Origin: Myxococcota bacterium
GTDB lineage: Bacteria; Myxococcota; B64-G9
Length of the DNA stretch: 64,000 nucleotides
Assembly (NCBI GenBank): GCA_022710975.1
Contig: JAKLGA010000016.1
Location: 62,001 to 126,000 of the forward strand
Direction of reading: 5' to 3'
In this document: in pieces, positions 37,277-48,057 of the stretch
Numbering within the stretch: the stretch's first letter is position 1
How the letters are laid out: every line of letters starts with the position of its first letter
The notes under the pieces: model-generated
The model's input: only the letters and a program-made list of their open reading frames with translations
Told to the model about the DNA's origin: nothing
Databases searched by the model: none
Position numbers and translations under genes: made by a program

Positions 37277-40120
37277 ATGCGCCCCAGCCTGGCCGCGGCC
37301 CTGGCCTGCCTGGCCGGCCTGTTGCTCCCCGCCGCCGCCCCGGCCGCCGATCTCCAGACCGCCCTGGCCCGGGTGGAGCGCGGCGCCATCGGCCTGGTCG
37401 GCGCCGAGGTGCGCTCCGGGGTGCTGCAGGTGACGCTGGACGAGGCCGCGCTCGGCCTGCGCGGCCGCGACCAGGAGCGCGAGGATCTGGTCCTCCGCCT
37501 GCTGTGGGCGGCCCGGGTCGAGCGGCCCGGGCTGGAGGGCATCCAGGTGTGGGTGCGCCTGCCCGACGGCAAGCGCCTGTCGCTGAGCGAGGCCACCCGC
37601 GACCCGGCCGAGGCCGCCCTGTCCGCGCGCCTGGCGGCCCTGCCGGCCCGGCCCCGGCCCGTGCCGGAGCTGCCGCCGGACTCCCTGCCCTACGGCGGCA
37701 GCCTGGTCGGGCGCACCATCGCCCTCAGCCCGGGCCACGGCTGGCTGTGGTACGACAACCTGGGCGCCTGGAGCACCCAGCGCGGGCTCATCAACCTGCC
37801 CGACTGCTCGACCTGCCTGGGCATCGTCGAGGACTTCTCCAACAACCAGATCACCACCCGCTACCTGATCCCGCACCTGCTGCGGGCCGGCGGCCGGGTG
37901 TGGTCGGCCCGGGAGCGCGACCTGTCCACGGTCGAGGTGGTGCTGGACGACGGCGGGGCCGGGGTCCTCGAGCAGGGCGCCTGGGCCGCGGGCGTGAGCG
38001 CGGGCGGCTGGGAGGGGGACTACCGCGTGCTGCTGGCCGGCGGGGGCGGGCGGGTGGACTACCCGCTGGAGGTACCCCGCGAGGGCGAGTACTGGCTGAC
38101 CGCCTGGTGGGTGGCCGGCGCGAACCGGGTGCGCGACGCGCTCGTCCGCGTGCACCACCTGGGCGGCGTCAGCGAGCTGCACCTGGATCAGACCCAGGAC
38201 GGCCAGCGCTGGGTGCCGCTCGGCCGCTACCGGCTGGCGCCGGGCGCGGGCCGGCTCGAGCTGTCGCCCGGCCCGGCCGCCGCGCCGGAGGCCTACCTGA
38301 TCGCGGACGCCGTGCGCCTTGGCGGCGGCGTCGACGGCAGCCAGGTCCAGGGCGTGCCCGCCGACCAGCCCCGCTGGCAGATGGGCGCGCGCTACTTCCT
38401 GCCCTTCGCGGGCCTGCCGGCCGCGCTGGACACCGGCTCGGACGTGACCATCCGCCCGGCCTGGGCCGAGTGGCAGGGCGCGGACGCCTACCTGTCGCTG
38501 CACTCGAACGCCTCGGGCAGCGCGGTGAACAACGCCTCGGGCACCTCGACCTACCGCTACAGCTGCGGCGCCTACCCCGATCACTCGGCGGCGCCCGATC
38601 CCGCCCTGTGCGACGATCCGCCCGGCTCCGATCGCCTGCAGCGCGCGGTGCAGGCGGCCGTGCTCGAGTTCCTGCGCGCGCGCTGGGACGCCGACTGGCG
38701 GGATCGCGGGGCGCTGGTGGCCGACTTCGGGGAGGTGCGGGTCCTGGACGACACGCCCGGCGCGCTGGTCGAGTCGGCCTTCCACGACGGCACCGTGGCC
38801 GCCGCCGGCGCGCGCATGCCGGACAACCAGGCCCTGCAGGATCCACGCTTCCGCGCCTGGCTGGGCTACGCGCTGTACGCGGGCCTGGCGCGCTTCTTCG
38901 ATTCGGACGCCAGCCTGCTGCCGCCCGAGCCGCCCAGGGGCGTGCACCTGGTGCACGCCCCCGCGGGCGGGCTGGTGTGCGGCTGGGAGCCGCTGCCCGA
39001 GGCGCTCGGCTACCGCGTGCGCTGGAGCGTGGACGGGCTGGAGCTGGGCGACGGGCTGCACACCGAGGCCACCTCGGCGCTGCTCGCGGACGTCCAGCCG
39101 GGCCAGCTGGTGAGCGCGCGGGTCTCGGGCCTGAACGCGGGCGGCGAGGGCCCGCCCAGCGAGTGGCTCTCGGCCCGCTACCGGGGCCCGGGCGCCTTCG
39201 CCGAGCTGCTGCTGGTGCCGGCCTTCGATCGGCAGGACGCCTACCTGGGCGACGGGCACAACCGCAACGACCAGGCCCTGGCCCACGGCCAGGCCATCGC
39301 CGGCGTGCTGGCGCGCGACACGGCCTTCGACTGCGCCAGCGACGAGGCCGTGAGCTCGGGCGCGGTGCCGCTGGGCGCCTACCGGGCGGCGATCTGGATC
39401 CTGGGCGAGGAGTCCACCGCGGACGAGACCTTCGACGCCGTGTCCCAGGCCCTGGTGGGCGACTTCCTGGCCTCCGGCGGGGCGCTGATGGCCTCGGGCG
39501 CGGAGATCGGCTGGGACCTGGTGGAGCAGGGCGAGCCCGCCGACCAGGCCTTCTTCAGCGCGGCCTTCCAGGCCCAGTACCTGTCCGACGACGCCGAGAG
39601 CGCCGAGGTGCAGGGCGTGGGGGAGTTCGCCTCGGTCGGCGCCCTGGCCTTCGACGACGGCGCGGCCGGCATCTACCCGGTGGAGTGGCCGGACGTGTTC
39701 GAGCCGCTGGCGGGCCGCGGGGCCGAGGTGGTGCTCGTCTACGGAAGCGGCGCGGGGGCCGGCGTGGCCAGCGCGGCCGGCCCGGGCCGCAGCCTGCTGC
39801 TCGGCTTCCCCTTCGAGACCGTCACCACCGAGGCGACCCGCGTGGCGCTCATGGAGGCCTGCCTGCGCTTCCTGCTGCCGGAGGACGTGGTCGAGGATGG
39901 CGGAGCCGTGGATGGAGATGGCTGGGACGGTGATCAGGTGGACGAAGTGGACGAGGTGGACGAGGTGGACGGTGTCGAGGAACAGGCAGATGAGGACGGT
40001 GGGCCGCAGGCCGAGCACCCGGAGGGCTCCTGCGGTTGCGCGGGCGGCACGGCCGGGCCGGCCTGGCTCCTGGGGCTGCTGCTCGTCCTGGCCGCGCTCC
40101 GCCCGCGGAGGAACCGATGA
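37277..40120 (+). CDS. N-acetylmuramoyl-L-alanine amidase with golvesin-like insert and MYXO-CTERM-like tail
   Basis: The 947-aa exported protein carries an Amidase_3 catalytic domain split by an insertion. The four metal/catalytic residues are present: His154 (L-S-P-G-H-G), Glu185 (V-E-D-F), His409 (L-S-L-H-S-N) and Glu499 (L-V-E-S). Residues about 230-352 form a golvesin-C-like beta domain between the first two and last two ligands. A fibronectin-III-like domain (about 553-635) and an unknown alpha/beta domain (about 640-870) follow. The tail has a D-E-V repeat, C-G-C-A-G-G, a hydrophobic helix and Arg-rich end. It would cleave stem peptides from glycan strands at the surface. Confidence 0.88.
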   Translation: MRPSLAAALACLAGLLLPAAAPAADLQTALARVERGAIGLVGAEVRSGVLQVTLDEAALGLRGRDQEREDLVLRLLWAARVERPGLEGIQVWVRLPDGKRLSLSEATRDPAEAALSARLAALPARPRPVPELPPDSLPYGGSLVGRTIALSPGHGWLWYDNLGAWSTQRGLINLPDCSTCLGIVEDFSNNQITTRYLIPHLLRAGGRVWSARERDLSTVEVVLDDGGAGVLEQGAWAAGVSAGGWEGDYRVLLAGGGGRVDYPLEVPREGEYWLTAWWVAGANRVRDALVRVHHLGGVSELHLDQTQDGQRWVPLGRYRLAPGAGRLELSPGPAAAPEAYLIADAVRLGGGVDGSQVQGVPADQPRWQMGARYFLPFAGLPAALDTGSDVTIRPAWAEWQGADAYLSLHSNASGSAVNNASGTSTYRYSCGAYPDHSAAPDPALCDDPPGSDRLQRAVQAAVLEFLRARWDADWRDRGALVADFGEVRVLDDTPGALVESAFHDGTVAAAGARMPDNQALQDPRFRAWLGYALYAGLARFFDSDASLLPPEPPRGVHLVHAPAGGLVCGWEPLPEALGYRVRWSVDGLELGDGLHTEATSALLADVQPGQLVSARVSGLNAGGEGPPSEWLSARYRGPGAFAELLLVPAFDRQDAYLGDGHNRNDQALAHGQAIAGVLARDTAFDCASDEAVSSGAVPLGAYRAAIWILGEESTADETFDAVSQALVGDFLASGGALMASGAEIGWDLVEQGEPADQAFFSAAFQAQYLSDDAESAEVQGVGEFASVGALAFDDGAAGIYPVEWPDVFEPLAGRGAEVVLVYGSGAGAGVASAAGPGRSLLLGFPFETVTTEATRVALMEACLRFLLPEDVVEDGGAVDGDGWDGDQVDEVDEVDEVDGVEEQADEDGGPQAEHPEGSCGCAGGTAGPAWLLGLLLVLAALRPRRNR

Positions 40121-41010
40121 GAGGCGCGGGCATCCGCTACGACTGGCCGCTCTACCGGCCGCCCTCGGAGGCCGACAGCCTGATCTTCCAGGCCACCCTC
40201 GGCTGCAGCCACAACCGCTGCGCCTTCTGCGTGAACTACCAGGCCAAGCGCTTCCGGCCCCGCAAGGCGGCCGAGCTCGAGGCCGAGATCGCCTGGGCCG
40301 CGCGCGAGCTGCCCGACACCCGGCGGGTGTTCCTGGCCGACGGGGACGCGTTCGTGCTGCCCTCCCGGCGGCTGCTGCCCGTCCTGCGCAGGCTCCACGA
40401 GGCCCTGCCCCGCCTGGAGCGGGTGAGCGCCTACGCCGGCCCGGGCAACCTGCGCAACAAGTCGGACGCCGAGCTCCGGGAGCTCCGCCAGGCGGGTCTC
40501 GGCCTGCTCTACTTCGGCCTCGAGTCCGGGGACGACGAGGTGCTGCGGCGCATCGACAAGGGCTACACCCAGGACGAGATGGTGGCCGCCTGCGAGCGGC
40601 TGCAGGCCGCCGGCTTCGACCTCAGCGTGACCGTGATCCTGGGGCTGGCCGGCCCGCGCGGCTCGCGGCGCCACGCCGAGGCCACGGCCCGGGCGCTCGA
40701 CCGCATCCGGCCGCGCTGGGCGGCCGCGCTGACGCTCATGCTCGAGCCGCGCCAGCCCGGCTTCGCCGAGGCCTACGGGGATCCGGATTGGCGGCCGCTC
40801 GAGCCGCTCGAGATCCTGGCCGAGTGCCACGCGCTGCTGTCTGGCATGCAGGCCGACGGGGTGACCTTCCGCTCCAACCACGCCTCGAACTACCTGGCGC
40901 TGGCGGGCGAGCTGCAGCGCGACAAGCCCGCCCTGCTCGCGGAGCTCGAGCGCGTGCTCCGGGATCCGCGCGCCCGGGGGATCCGGCCCGACTGGATGCG
41001 GGCGCTGTGA
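40117..41010 (+). CDS. Radical SAM protein
   Basis: The 297-aa enzyme starts at an ATG overlapping the stop of the amidase gene (ATGA) and is thus translationally coupled. The Fe-S motif is G-C-S-H-N-R-C-A-F-C near residue 29 (C-x4-C-x2-C spacing, as in B12-less COG1032-like members). Further landmarks are F-L-A-D-G-D-A-F, F-G-L-E-S-G-D-D-E-V-L and V-T-V-I-L-G-L. There is no B12-binding domain. It would generate a 5'-deoxyadenosyl radical; the substrate is unknown. Confidence 0.9.
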   Translation: MRGAGIRYDWPLYRPPSEADSLIFQATLGCSHNRCAFCVNYQAKRFRPRKAAELEAEIAWAARELPDTRRVFLADGDAFVLPSRRLLPVLRRLHEALPRLERVSAYAGPGNLRNKSDAELRELRQAGLGLLYFGLESGDDEVLRRIDKGYTQDEMVAACERLQAAGFDLSVTVILGLAGPRGSRRHAEATARALDRIRPRWAAALTLMLEPRQPGFAEAYGDPDWRPLEPLEILAECHALLSGMQADGVTFRSNHASNYLALAGELQRDKPALLAELERVLRDPRARGIRPDWMRAL

Positions 41011-41033
41011 GCGCGCGCCTGGCGCGAGAACCC

Positions 41034-41072
41034 AGCCCGGGCGCTTGAAAACCTAGCCCGGGCGCTTGAAAA
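41034..41072. repeat. Two 18-base direct repeats between convergent genes
   Basis: AGCCCGGGCGCTTGAAAA occurs at 41034-41051 and 41055-41072 (21-base period), with a worn third unit at the stop of the minus-strand gene. Each contains the palindrome GCCCGGGC and a T-run on the minus strand, so terminator activity for the lipoprotein gene is possible. Confidence 0.55.
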
Positions 41073-41073
41073 T

Positions 41074-42240
41074 CTAATCCTTCTCGCAGAAGGTGAAGAT
41101 GCCGAGCACGTCCTTGCAGTGCCCCTCGGGCGGGCAGTCCTGGTCACCGGTGCAGCTCAGCTTGGAGCAGTAGTCGCTCGAGACCAGGCAGGTTGGGTAG
41201 TCGGGCCCGCAGTCCGCGTCGCAGGCGCAGGTCTCGCCGAAGGGGCGCGGGGCGCCGCCCAGGCAGGCCACGCACGTCTTGGGATCCTGGGACAGGAGAT
41301 CCTTGGTGCAGATCGAGTTCTCCAGGCAGTCCTTGTTGCAGCCACACTCGGCGCCGTCGGCCAGCGAGTGATCGCCGGGGCTGCAGGCCTTGCAGTAGTA
41401 CGTGGTGGTCTGGGCCTGCATGTCGAACGAGGCGGTGCACTCGAAGGTGCCCGGGCAGCTGTCCGCCGCGCCGGTCGTGCAGCCCGTGAGGGTGCAGGTC
41501 GCGGTGGTGCCCTCCGCGGCCATGAGATCCTTGAAGCAGTCGGGCGCCTCGGGCGCGCAGTCCGAGTCGCACAGGCAGGTCTGGCCGAGGGCCAGCGGGC
41601 CGCCCAGGCACTTCTGGCAGAAGGGCGGCTGGGGCGGGTCGGCCTGCACGTAGAAGTCGTTGCACTGGTAGCCGGCCGGGCAGGTCTGGCCCTCGCAGGA
41701 CTGGGTGGCGAAGGAGATGGTGCAGTAGAGCGGGCCGGAGTCGTTCATCACATCCGCGAAGCAGTAGGGCGCCTCGGCCACGCACTCGTCGTTGCACGCG
41801 CACTCCGCCCCCAGCGGCTGGTCGTGGGTGGCGGGGCAGTCCTGATCGCCCCCGCCGTCCGTGGTCTGGCCGCCGTCATCGCCGCCCTGGCCGCCGTCGT
41901 CGCCGCCCTGGCCGCCGTCGTCGCCGCCCTGGCCGCCGTCGTCGCCGCCCTGGCTGCCGTCCTCGCCGTCGTCCTGCGAGCCATCGGGGCCGCCGGTGCA
42001 GGCGTGGGTCGCCAGATCGCAGTGGGCGCCATCGCAATCCTGGTCGAAGGCGCAGCCGGCCAGGCAGCAGCCCTCCTCGCTGCAGTACTGGCCGCGGGCG
42101 CAGTCGGCGTGGGCGCTGCAGCCCCGCGCGCAGGTCCCGGAGTCGTCGTCCCCTCCCCCGCCCGACGAGCAGCCCGTCAGGCCGCCCAGGCACAGGAGCG
42201 CGGACAGGGTCAGGAAGCGCGCGAAGGCCGTCGTGTGCAT
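41074..42240 (-). CDS. Cys-rich lipoprotein with Gly-Asp repeat linker
   Basis: The 388-aa protein has a leader with lipobox L-T-G-C near residue 24, a Cys-rich segment (about 36-82), a low-complexity linker of four Q-G-G-D-D-G-G repeats (21-bp units) and then five or six Cys-rich modules of about 45 residues containing C-x-C-D-x-D-C-x-x-x-A-P-x-C. Such disulfide-rich surface lipoproteins are abundant in Myxococcota. The linker probably spaces the modules from the outer membrane. It has its own promoter, divergent from the next gene. Confidence 0.85.
   Translation of the reverse strand: MHTTAFARFLTLSALLCLGGLTGCSSGGGGDDDSGTCARGCSAHADCARGQYCSEEGCCLAGCAFDQDCDGAHCDLATHACTGGPDGSQDDGEDGSQGGDDGGQGGDDGGQGGDDGGQGGDDGGQTTDGGGDQDCPATHDQPLGAECACNDECVAEAPYCFADVMNDSGPLYCTISFATQSCEGQTCPAGYQCNDFYVQADPPQPPFCQKCLGGPLALGQTCLCDSDCAPEAPDCFKDLMAAEGTTATCTLTGCTTGAADSCPGTFECTASFDMQAQTTTYYCKACSPGDHSLADGAECGCNKDCLENSICTKDLLSQDPKTCVACLGGAPRPFGETCACDADCGPDYPTCLVSSDYCSKLSCTGDQDCPPEGHCKDVLGIFTFCEKD
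41872..41957 (-). repeat. 21-bp coding repeat (Q-G-G-D-D-G-G), four copies
   Basis: GCCGCCCTGGCCGCCGTCGTC-type units run head to tail inside the lipoprotein gene; one copy differs by a single base. Length variation here would change the linker only. Confidence 0.8.
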
Positions 42241-42267
42241 GCTCGTTCCCTCCGTGCAGGCGGCTCC

Positions 42268-42295
42268 ATTCTACTCCGGTCGGGCCCGGCCGCAA
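42268..42295 (-). promoter_or_regulatory. Promoter for the lipoprotein gene at 41074-42240
   Basis: On the minus strand TTGCGG (42290-42295), 16 bases, TAGAAT (42268-42273), with GGAGGGAACGAGC directly before the ATG at 42240. Confidence 0.5.
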
Positions 42296-42314
42296 GGCCG
42301 GGACGCGCCGGCCC

Positions 42315-42343
42315 TTGATCCGGGCCGCCCGGATCCATTACTA
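42315..42343 (+). promoter_or_regulatory. Promoter with embedded palindrome for the gene at 42367
   Basis: TTGATC (42315-42320), 17 bases, TTACTA (42338-42343). The palindrome GATCCGGG-CCG-CCCGGATC (42317-42335) overlaps the -35 box and fills the spacer. That is the classic place for a repressor site. Confidence 0.5.
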
Positions 42344-42366
42344 CTGGGGAAACGGAGGGACCGCCC

Positions 42367-43851
42367 ATGAGGATCGCCCGCGCCCCGCTCGCCCCGCTCG
42401 CCCTGTTGGCCCTGCTCGCCGCGGCCTGCACCGAGACCACCGGCGCGCCCACGGACCAGGACGCGCTGGGCTACCGCGCCTGCGAGGGGTACTTCGACTG
42501 CGGCGTGGGCCGCTACTGCAACGAGCACGGCTTCTGCTGGGCCGACTGCCGCACCACCGCGGACTGCGCCCTGATCGCCCCGGGCACGCTGTGCAACCGC
42601 TTCGGCCAGTGCACGCAGGACCCCGGGGAGACGCCCTGCGAGAGCCACGCCGACTGCGGCGAGGCCAACTTCTGCAACGGCCACTGCTCGACGGCCGGCT
42701 CCGTGTGCGGGGACGCCAGCGAGTGTCCGAACGCCTTCGGCCAGGAGACCTGCTCCGGCACCTGCGGCCGGCCCTGCGGCACCGACAACGACTGCATCGC
42801 CCTCGGCCCGGAGCTGGAGTGCACCCCCGTGGGGCTGTGCCTGCTGCCCGGCTGGGAGCAGTGGATCGACCCGGGCAGCCTGCCGCCCACCACCTGCATG
42901 CAGGACAGCCACTGCCGGACGCTCGGCTGGGGCTGGGAGTGCGCCTGCGCCAAGAGCCCCGATCCGCGGACCGGCATCCCGCGCTGCAACGGCGGCGTGG
43001 AGAGCACCTGCACGCCGGCGGAGGGCGAGCTCGACCTGGGCGGCGGCCCCGAGGGCAGCCCGGCCCACGCCTTCCGCGGCATCTGGGGCATGCGCATGGA
43101 GATCGCCGTGATGACCGAGGTGCCCATCCTGGGCTACCAGCGCACCTACTCCTCGAACCTGTTCCTGGTCAAGGCGCGCCACGCCGCGGGCGACAGGCTG
43201 GAGATGGAAGAGAAGCTGTGCGATCTCAAGCTCATCAACTTCGTCGACAGCGACGAGCCGTTCACCAACATGGGCTGGATGGTCATCCCCCTGCGCTACC
43301 TGCGCTCGCTGGCCATCCTCCAGCGCAGCGCGGAGCTCCCCTCGGCCGCCCCTGGCTCGCGCTGGCTGACCACCCGCAGCGTGGAGGTGCGCGGCGCGGT
43401 GATCGCCGACCCGGTCCGCGATCCCCTGCCCACCCGCCAGGACTACGACGCCGACCACGCCGATGCGCGCTTCTGGGATCAGGACGAGGACGGCAACGTG
43501 GGCATGACCACCCTGATGGACGGCATCATGCGCGGCGAGATCTACAACGTGCAGCGCTGGCAGGCCACCTACGACGGCGAACTGGTGGACGCCAATCACA
43601 TCCGCGGCCTGGCCAGCATCGAGAACGAGCAGCTCGTCATCTCCGCCTCCAAGCCCTCGCTGGTGTACGACAGCCAGTCGGTCATGCACGCCGATCCCAC
43701 CCGCACCTACTTCCGCCTGCAGCGCCTGGACAGCATGTTCCCCGACAAGGAGCCCGGCGACGTGTCCTGCGCGGACCTCATCCGCTACGCCGAGCGCAAC
43801 GACTCCTGGCTGCGCCACACCCCGCACCTGATGGACGTGCCCGATCCCTGA
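42367..43851 (+). CDS. Cys-rich N-terminal lipoprotein with unique C-terminal domain
   Basis: The 494-aa protein (ATG 42367 after ACGGAGGGACC) has a lipobox L-A-A-A-C near residue 20. Residues about 38-220 hold Cys-rich modules with the C-x-x-x-x-D-C-G-x-x-x-x-C spacing seen in the other lipoproteins here. Residues about 235-494 form a globular domain with few Cys, with charged helices (EMEEKLCDLKLIN) and D-E-D-G-N-V-G, a possible calcium loop. I do not recognise this domain. It is divergent from the other Cys-rich lipoprotein and may be co-regulated with it. Confidence 0.8.
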   Translation: MRIARAPLAPLALLALLAAACTETTGAPTDQDALGYRACEGYFDCGVGRYCNEHGFCWADCRTTADCALIAPGTLCNRFGQCTQDPGETPCESHADCGEANFCNGHCSTAGSVCGDASECPNAFGQETCSGTCGRPCGTDNDCIALGPELECTPVGLCLLPGWEQWIDPGSLPPTTCMQDSHCRTLGWGWECACAKSPDPRTGIPRCNGGVESTCTPAEGELDLGGGPEGSPAHAFRGIWGMRMEIAVMTEVPILGYQRTYSSNLFLVKARHAAGDRLEMEEKLCDLKLINFVDSDEPFTNMGWMVIPLRYLRSLAILQRSAELPSAAPGSRWLTTRSVEVRGAVIADPVRDPLPTRQDYDADHADARFWDQDEDGNVGMTTLMDGIMRGEIYNVQRWQATYDGELVDANHIRGLASIENEQLVISASKPSLVYDSQSVMHADPTRTYFRLQRLDSMFPDKEPGDVSCADLIRYAERNDSWLRHTPHLMDVPDP

Positions 43852-43885
43852 GCCCCGCTCCCCCTCCGGGGAGTCAGAAATAGAG

Positions 43886-43940
43886 TTTGCATTCACACTC
43901 CATCTGGAGTATCCAGCTGCCATGGTTCGGTTTGCATTCA
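43886..43940 (+). promoter_or_regulatory. Promoter with palindromic operator and direct repeats
   Basis: TTGCAT (43887-43892), 17 bases, TATCCA (43910-43915). The perfect palindrome ACTCCA-TC-TGGAGT (43897-43910) sits between the two hexamers. TTTGCATTCA occurs at 43886-43895 and again at 43931-43940, bracketing the region. The stretch is markedly A+T-richer than its surroundings. The arrangement suggests negative control, possibly autoregulation by the DNA-binding protein encoded downstream. Confidence 0.55.
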
Positions 43941-43963
43941 ATCTCGTCCCCAGGAGGCTCCCC

Positions 43964-44479
43964 ATGCCGAAGAAGGCCAAGCGCGCAGCGAAACCCGCCA
44001 GCGCGGCCCCGAAGTCCGAGCTCAACGCGAAGAAGGGCAAGCGCTACACGCCCGCGGAGAAGGCCTCCTTGCTGGGCAAGTGGGCCGAGCTGCGCCAGGC
44101 CGGAGAGAGCGCCGTGGCGGCGGCCGAGAAGCTGAGCGTGCCCTACATCACGCTGAACGCCTGGGCCAAGAAGGAAGGCCTCGATCTGCCCAAGAAGAGC
44201 AAGGGCGGCCGCAAGCCGGGCCGCAAGCCCGGCCGCAAGCCCGGGCGCAAGCCGGGCCGCAAGCCCGGCCGCAAGCCGGGCCGCAAGCCGGGCCGCAAGC
44301 CGGGCCGCAAGCCGGGCAAGGCCAAGGCCCTGCGGACGCTCGAGAAGGCGGTCAAGCTGCCCCGCGGCCGGAGGCCCGCGGTGCTGGCGGGCGGTCTGGC
44401 GCTCGTCACGCCGTCCGGCTACCGCATCGAGGGCATCGAGACCGCGGATCTCATCCGCGTGCTGCAGGCCCTGAGATAG
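43964..44479 (+). CDS. HTH protein with nine GRKP repeats, transposon-accessory-like
   Basis: The 171-aa basic protein starts at ATG 43964 (CAGGAGGCTCCCC). Residues about 25-75 look like a transposase-type helix-turn-helix ([13 protein letters not shown] then [11 protein letters not shown]). Residues about 82-118 are nine tandem G-R-K-P units, like linked AT-hooks or histone-tail-like DNA-binding repeats. The last 45 residues (L-P-R-G-R-R-P ... [16 protein letters not shown]) resemble the end of IS66-type TnpA accessory proteins. No transposase or inverted repeats are nearby, so domestication as a regulator or nucleoid protein is inferred. Confidence 0.7.
   Translation: MPKKAKRAAKPASAAPKSELNAKKGKRYTPAEKASLLGKWAELRQAGESAVAAAEKLSVPYITLNAWAKKEGLDLPKKSKGGRKPGRKPGRKPGRKPGRKPGRKPGRKPGRKPGRKPGKAKALRTLEKAVKLPRGRRPAVLAGGLALVTPSGYRIEGIETADLIRVLQALR
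44207..44314 (+). repeat. 12-bp coding repeat encoding GRKP, nine copies
   Basis: Units of the form GGCCGCAAGCCG, with synonymous C/G changes, run without a break. Copy number is prone to slippage. Confidence 0.9.
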
Positions 44480-44511
44480 CGGCGCCTGCGCGGCCCGCCC
44501 TCGCCGGCGGC

Positions 44512-44541
44512 TTGTCTCTGGCCCCGCCGGGGTGCTAGATT
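44512..44541 (+). promoter_or_regulatory. Promoter for the lipoprotein/sigma54-activator operon
   Basis: TTGTCT (44512-44517), 18 bases, TAGATT (44536-44541). The ATG at 44550 begins 8 bases after the -10 box and there is no ribosome site, so a leaderless first cistron is predicted. Confidence 0.5.
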
Positions 44542-44549
44542 CCGGCCGC

Positions 44550-45068
44550 ATGCTGCTCCGTCACCTCATCCCGCTGGGCGCCCTCGGCTGGCTCGCGGCC
44601 GGCTGCGGGGCCTTCGCCGACGCGGCCCGGACGGACGCCGGAGACGGCGGGGCCGAGCCGGTCGACTCCAACCTGAGCTTCTTCGTGGGCGAGGTCGAGC
44701 GCGAGACCCTGCGCCAGGGCAAGGTCGAGCAGTTCCGCATCGTCTTCGACACCCCGCCACCCTGGACCCCCGGGGAGGGCGACGAGGTCTTCATCACCCG
44801 CTTCGAGTTCTGGCAGGGCGGCGAGCTGCTCGAAGACTACAACCACGTGCCCACCTCCAACAACGGCGTGGACACCTGGGACGTGATCCTGGGGGCGGAC
44901 AGGCACGCGCGCACCGGCGAGCGAAGGCTCTACCTGGACATCGCCTACACCAGTTTCGGCCACCCCCAGCGCATCTACAGGGGCTCGGGCCCGTTCTTCA
45001 TCCTGCCGGCCCTCGACGTGCCCGACGGCGGAGACGGCGACGGCGGCGCGGACGGGGGGGGCCCGTGA
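44550..45068 (+). CDS. Small predicted lipoprotein
   Basis: The 172-aa protein has a leader with lipobox L-A-A-G-C near residue 17, a short Asp/Gly-rich spacer, and a beta-rich domain ([21 protein letters not shown]), then a D-G-G-D-G-D-G-G tail. The tail is unusual for a lipoprotein C-terminus and may bind cations. The next gene overlaps it by 4 bases (GTGA). Function unknown. Confidence 0.75.
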   Translation: MLLRHLIPLGALGWLAAGCGAFADAARTDAGDGGAEPVDSNLSFFVGEVERETLRQGKVEQFRIVFDTPPPWTPGEGDEVFITRFEFWQGGELLEDYNHVPTSNNGVDTWDVILGADRHARTGERRLYLDIAYTSFGHPQRIYRGSGPFFILPALDVPDGGDGDGGADGGGP

Positions 45069-46089
45069 GGGCCTCGCGCGCGTGGGCCTGGCTGGCGCTC
45101 GGCCTGCTGGCGGCCCCCGGGGCGCGGGCGGCGGAGCAGTTCCCCGGCCAGCTCGACCTCGCGGCCGGGCTGGTGTGCTACCAGAACCTGGATCTCGAGT
45201 GCGCCCGGGTCAGGCTCGAGCGCGCCCTGCAGGCCTTCTCGCCCGAGCGGGATCCGGCCTACCTCCAGCACGTCCAGGCCGCACGCCTGAAGCTGGCCGA
45301 GATCTTCACCGCCCAGGACGAGCTCTCCCGGGCCGAGGCCGAGTTCACCGCCCTGCTGCTGATCGATCCCGGCTACGAGCTCCCGCCCGGCGAGCACCCG
45401 CCCAAGCTGGTGTACGTCTGGAGCCAGGCCCGCGACCGGCTGGCCGCCCAGGCTCTCCGGCCCGGGCAGGGCAAGCTGCGCGAGGAGCCCCTGGCCGAGC
45501 GGCCGCCGCTGCACAAGCCCGCCGCGCCGGCCGAGGCCGCCCCGGTCCCGGTCCCGGCCCCGGCTCCGGCTCCGGCGGCGGCCAGGCCCGAGCCTGCCCC
45601 CAGCCCCGTCCAGCCCGGTCCTGCCCCGCCTCCGGAGGACCCGCGCGCCTTCCGCCTGGGGCTGACGGGCGGGGCCGTGGTGCTCTTCGGCGAGGACGCC
45701 GAGCAGGTCTCGAGCGGCCTGGGGGCTGGCCTGCGCTTCGCCTGGCGGCCGTCCGGCCCGATCTCCCTGGCGGTGGCCTACGACTACGCCTACCACCCCA
45801 CGCGGGACGGCGGCGGCGCGCTCCAGTCCATGGCGCTGGTCCTGGCCGGCGAGGTGCAGCTCCTGGCCGGCCCCCTGGCCGTGCGCCTGGGCCTGGCCCT
45901 CGGCGCGCACACCATGGGCACCCGCGACCGCTACGACCACTGGCTGGCGCTGCTGCAGGGCCGCCTGGCCCTGGTCTGGCCGGCCGACGGGGCCTGGGGC
46001 CTGGGCCTGGAGGTGAACCCCAGCCTGGTGATCAACCAGGACGAGAGCTCGTTCTGCCTGCCGCTCGAGCTGCTGGCGGAGGTGCGCTG

Positions 46090-46093
<4 letters not shown>
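45065..46093 (+). CDS. Periplasmic TPR plus outer-membrane beta-barrel-like protein
   Basis: The 342-aa protein begins at GTG 45065, overlapping the previous stop. It has a signal peptide (A-P-G-A-R-A), an N-terminal helical region (about 30-130) like a TPR pair, a Pro/Ala-rich linker (about 155-190), and a C-terminal half of alternating strands ([21 protein letters not shown]) typical of a small outer-membrane barrel. It is coupled both upstream and downstream (GTGA). Together with the activator gene it could form a sensing module. Confidence 0.75.

Positions 46094-48053
<1,960 letters not shown>

Positions 48054-48057
<4 letters not shown>

Noticed and set aside
37208-40018. Upstream extension of the MepA-like gene
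   Set aside because: This part is antisense to the amidase gene and has no ribosome site or signal; the credible start with GGAGG is at 37207.
43855-44549. Complete IS66-type insertion sequence
   Set aside because: No TnpB or transposase frames, no terminal inverted repeats and no target duplication; only the accessory-like protein remains.
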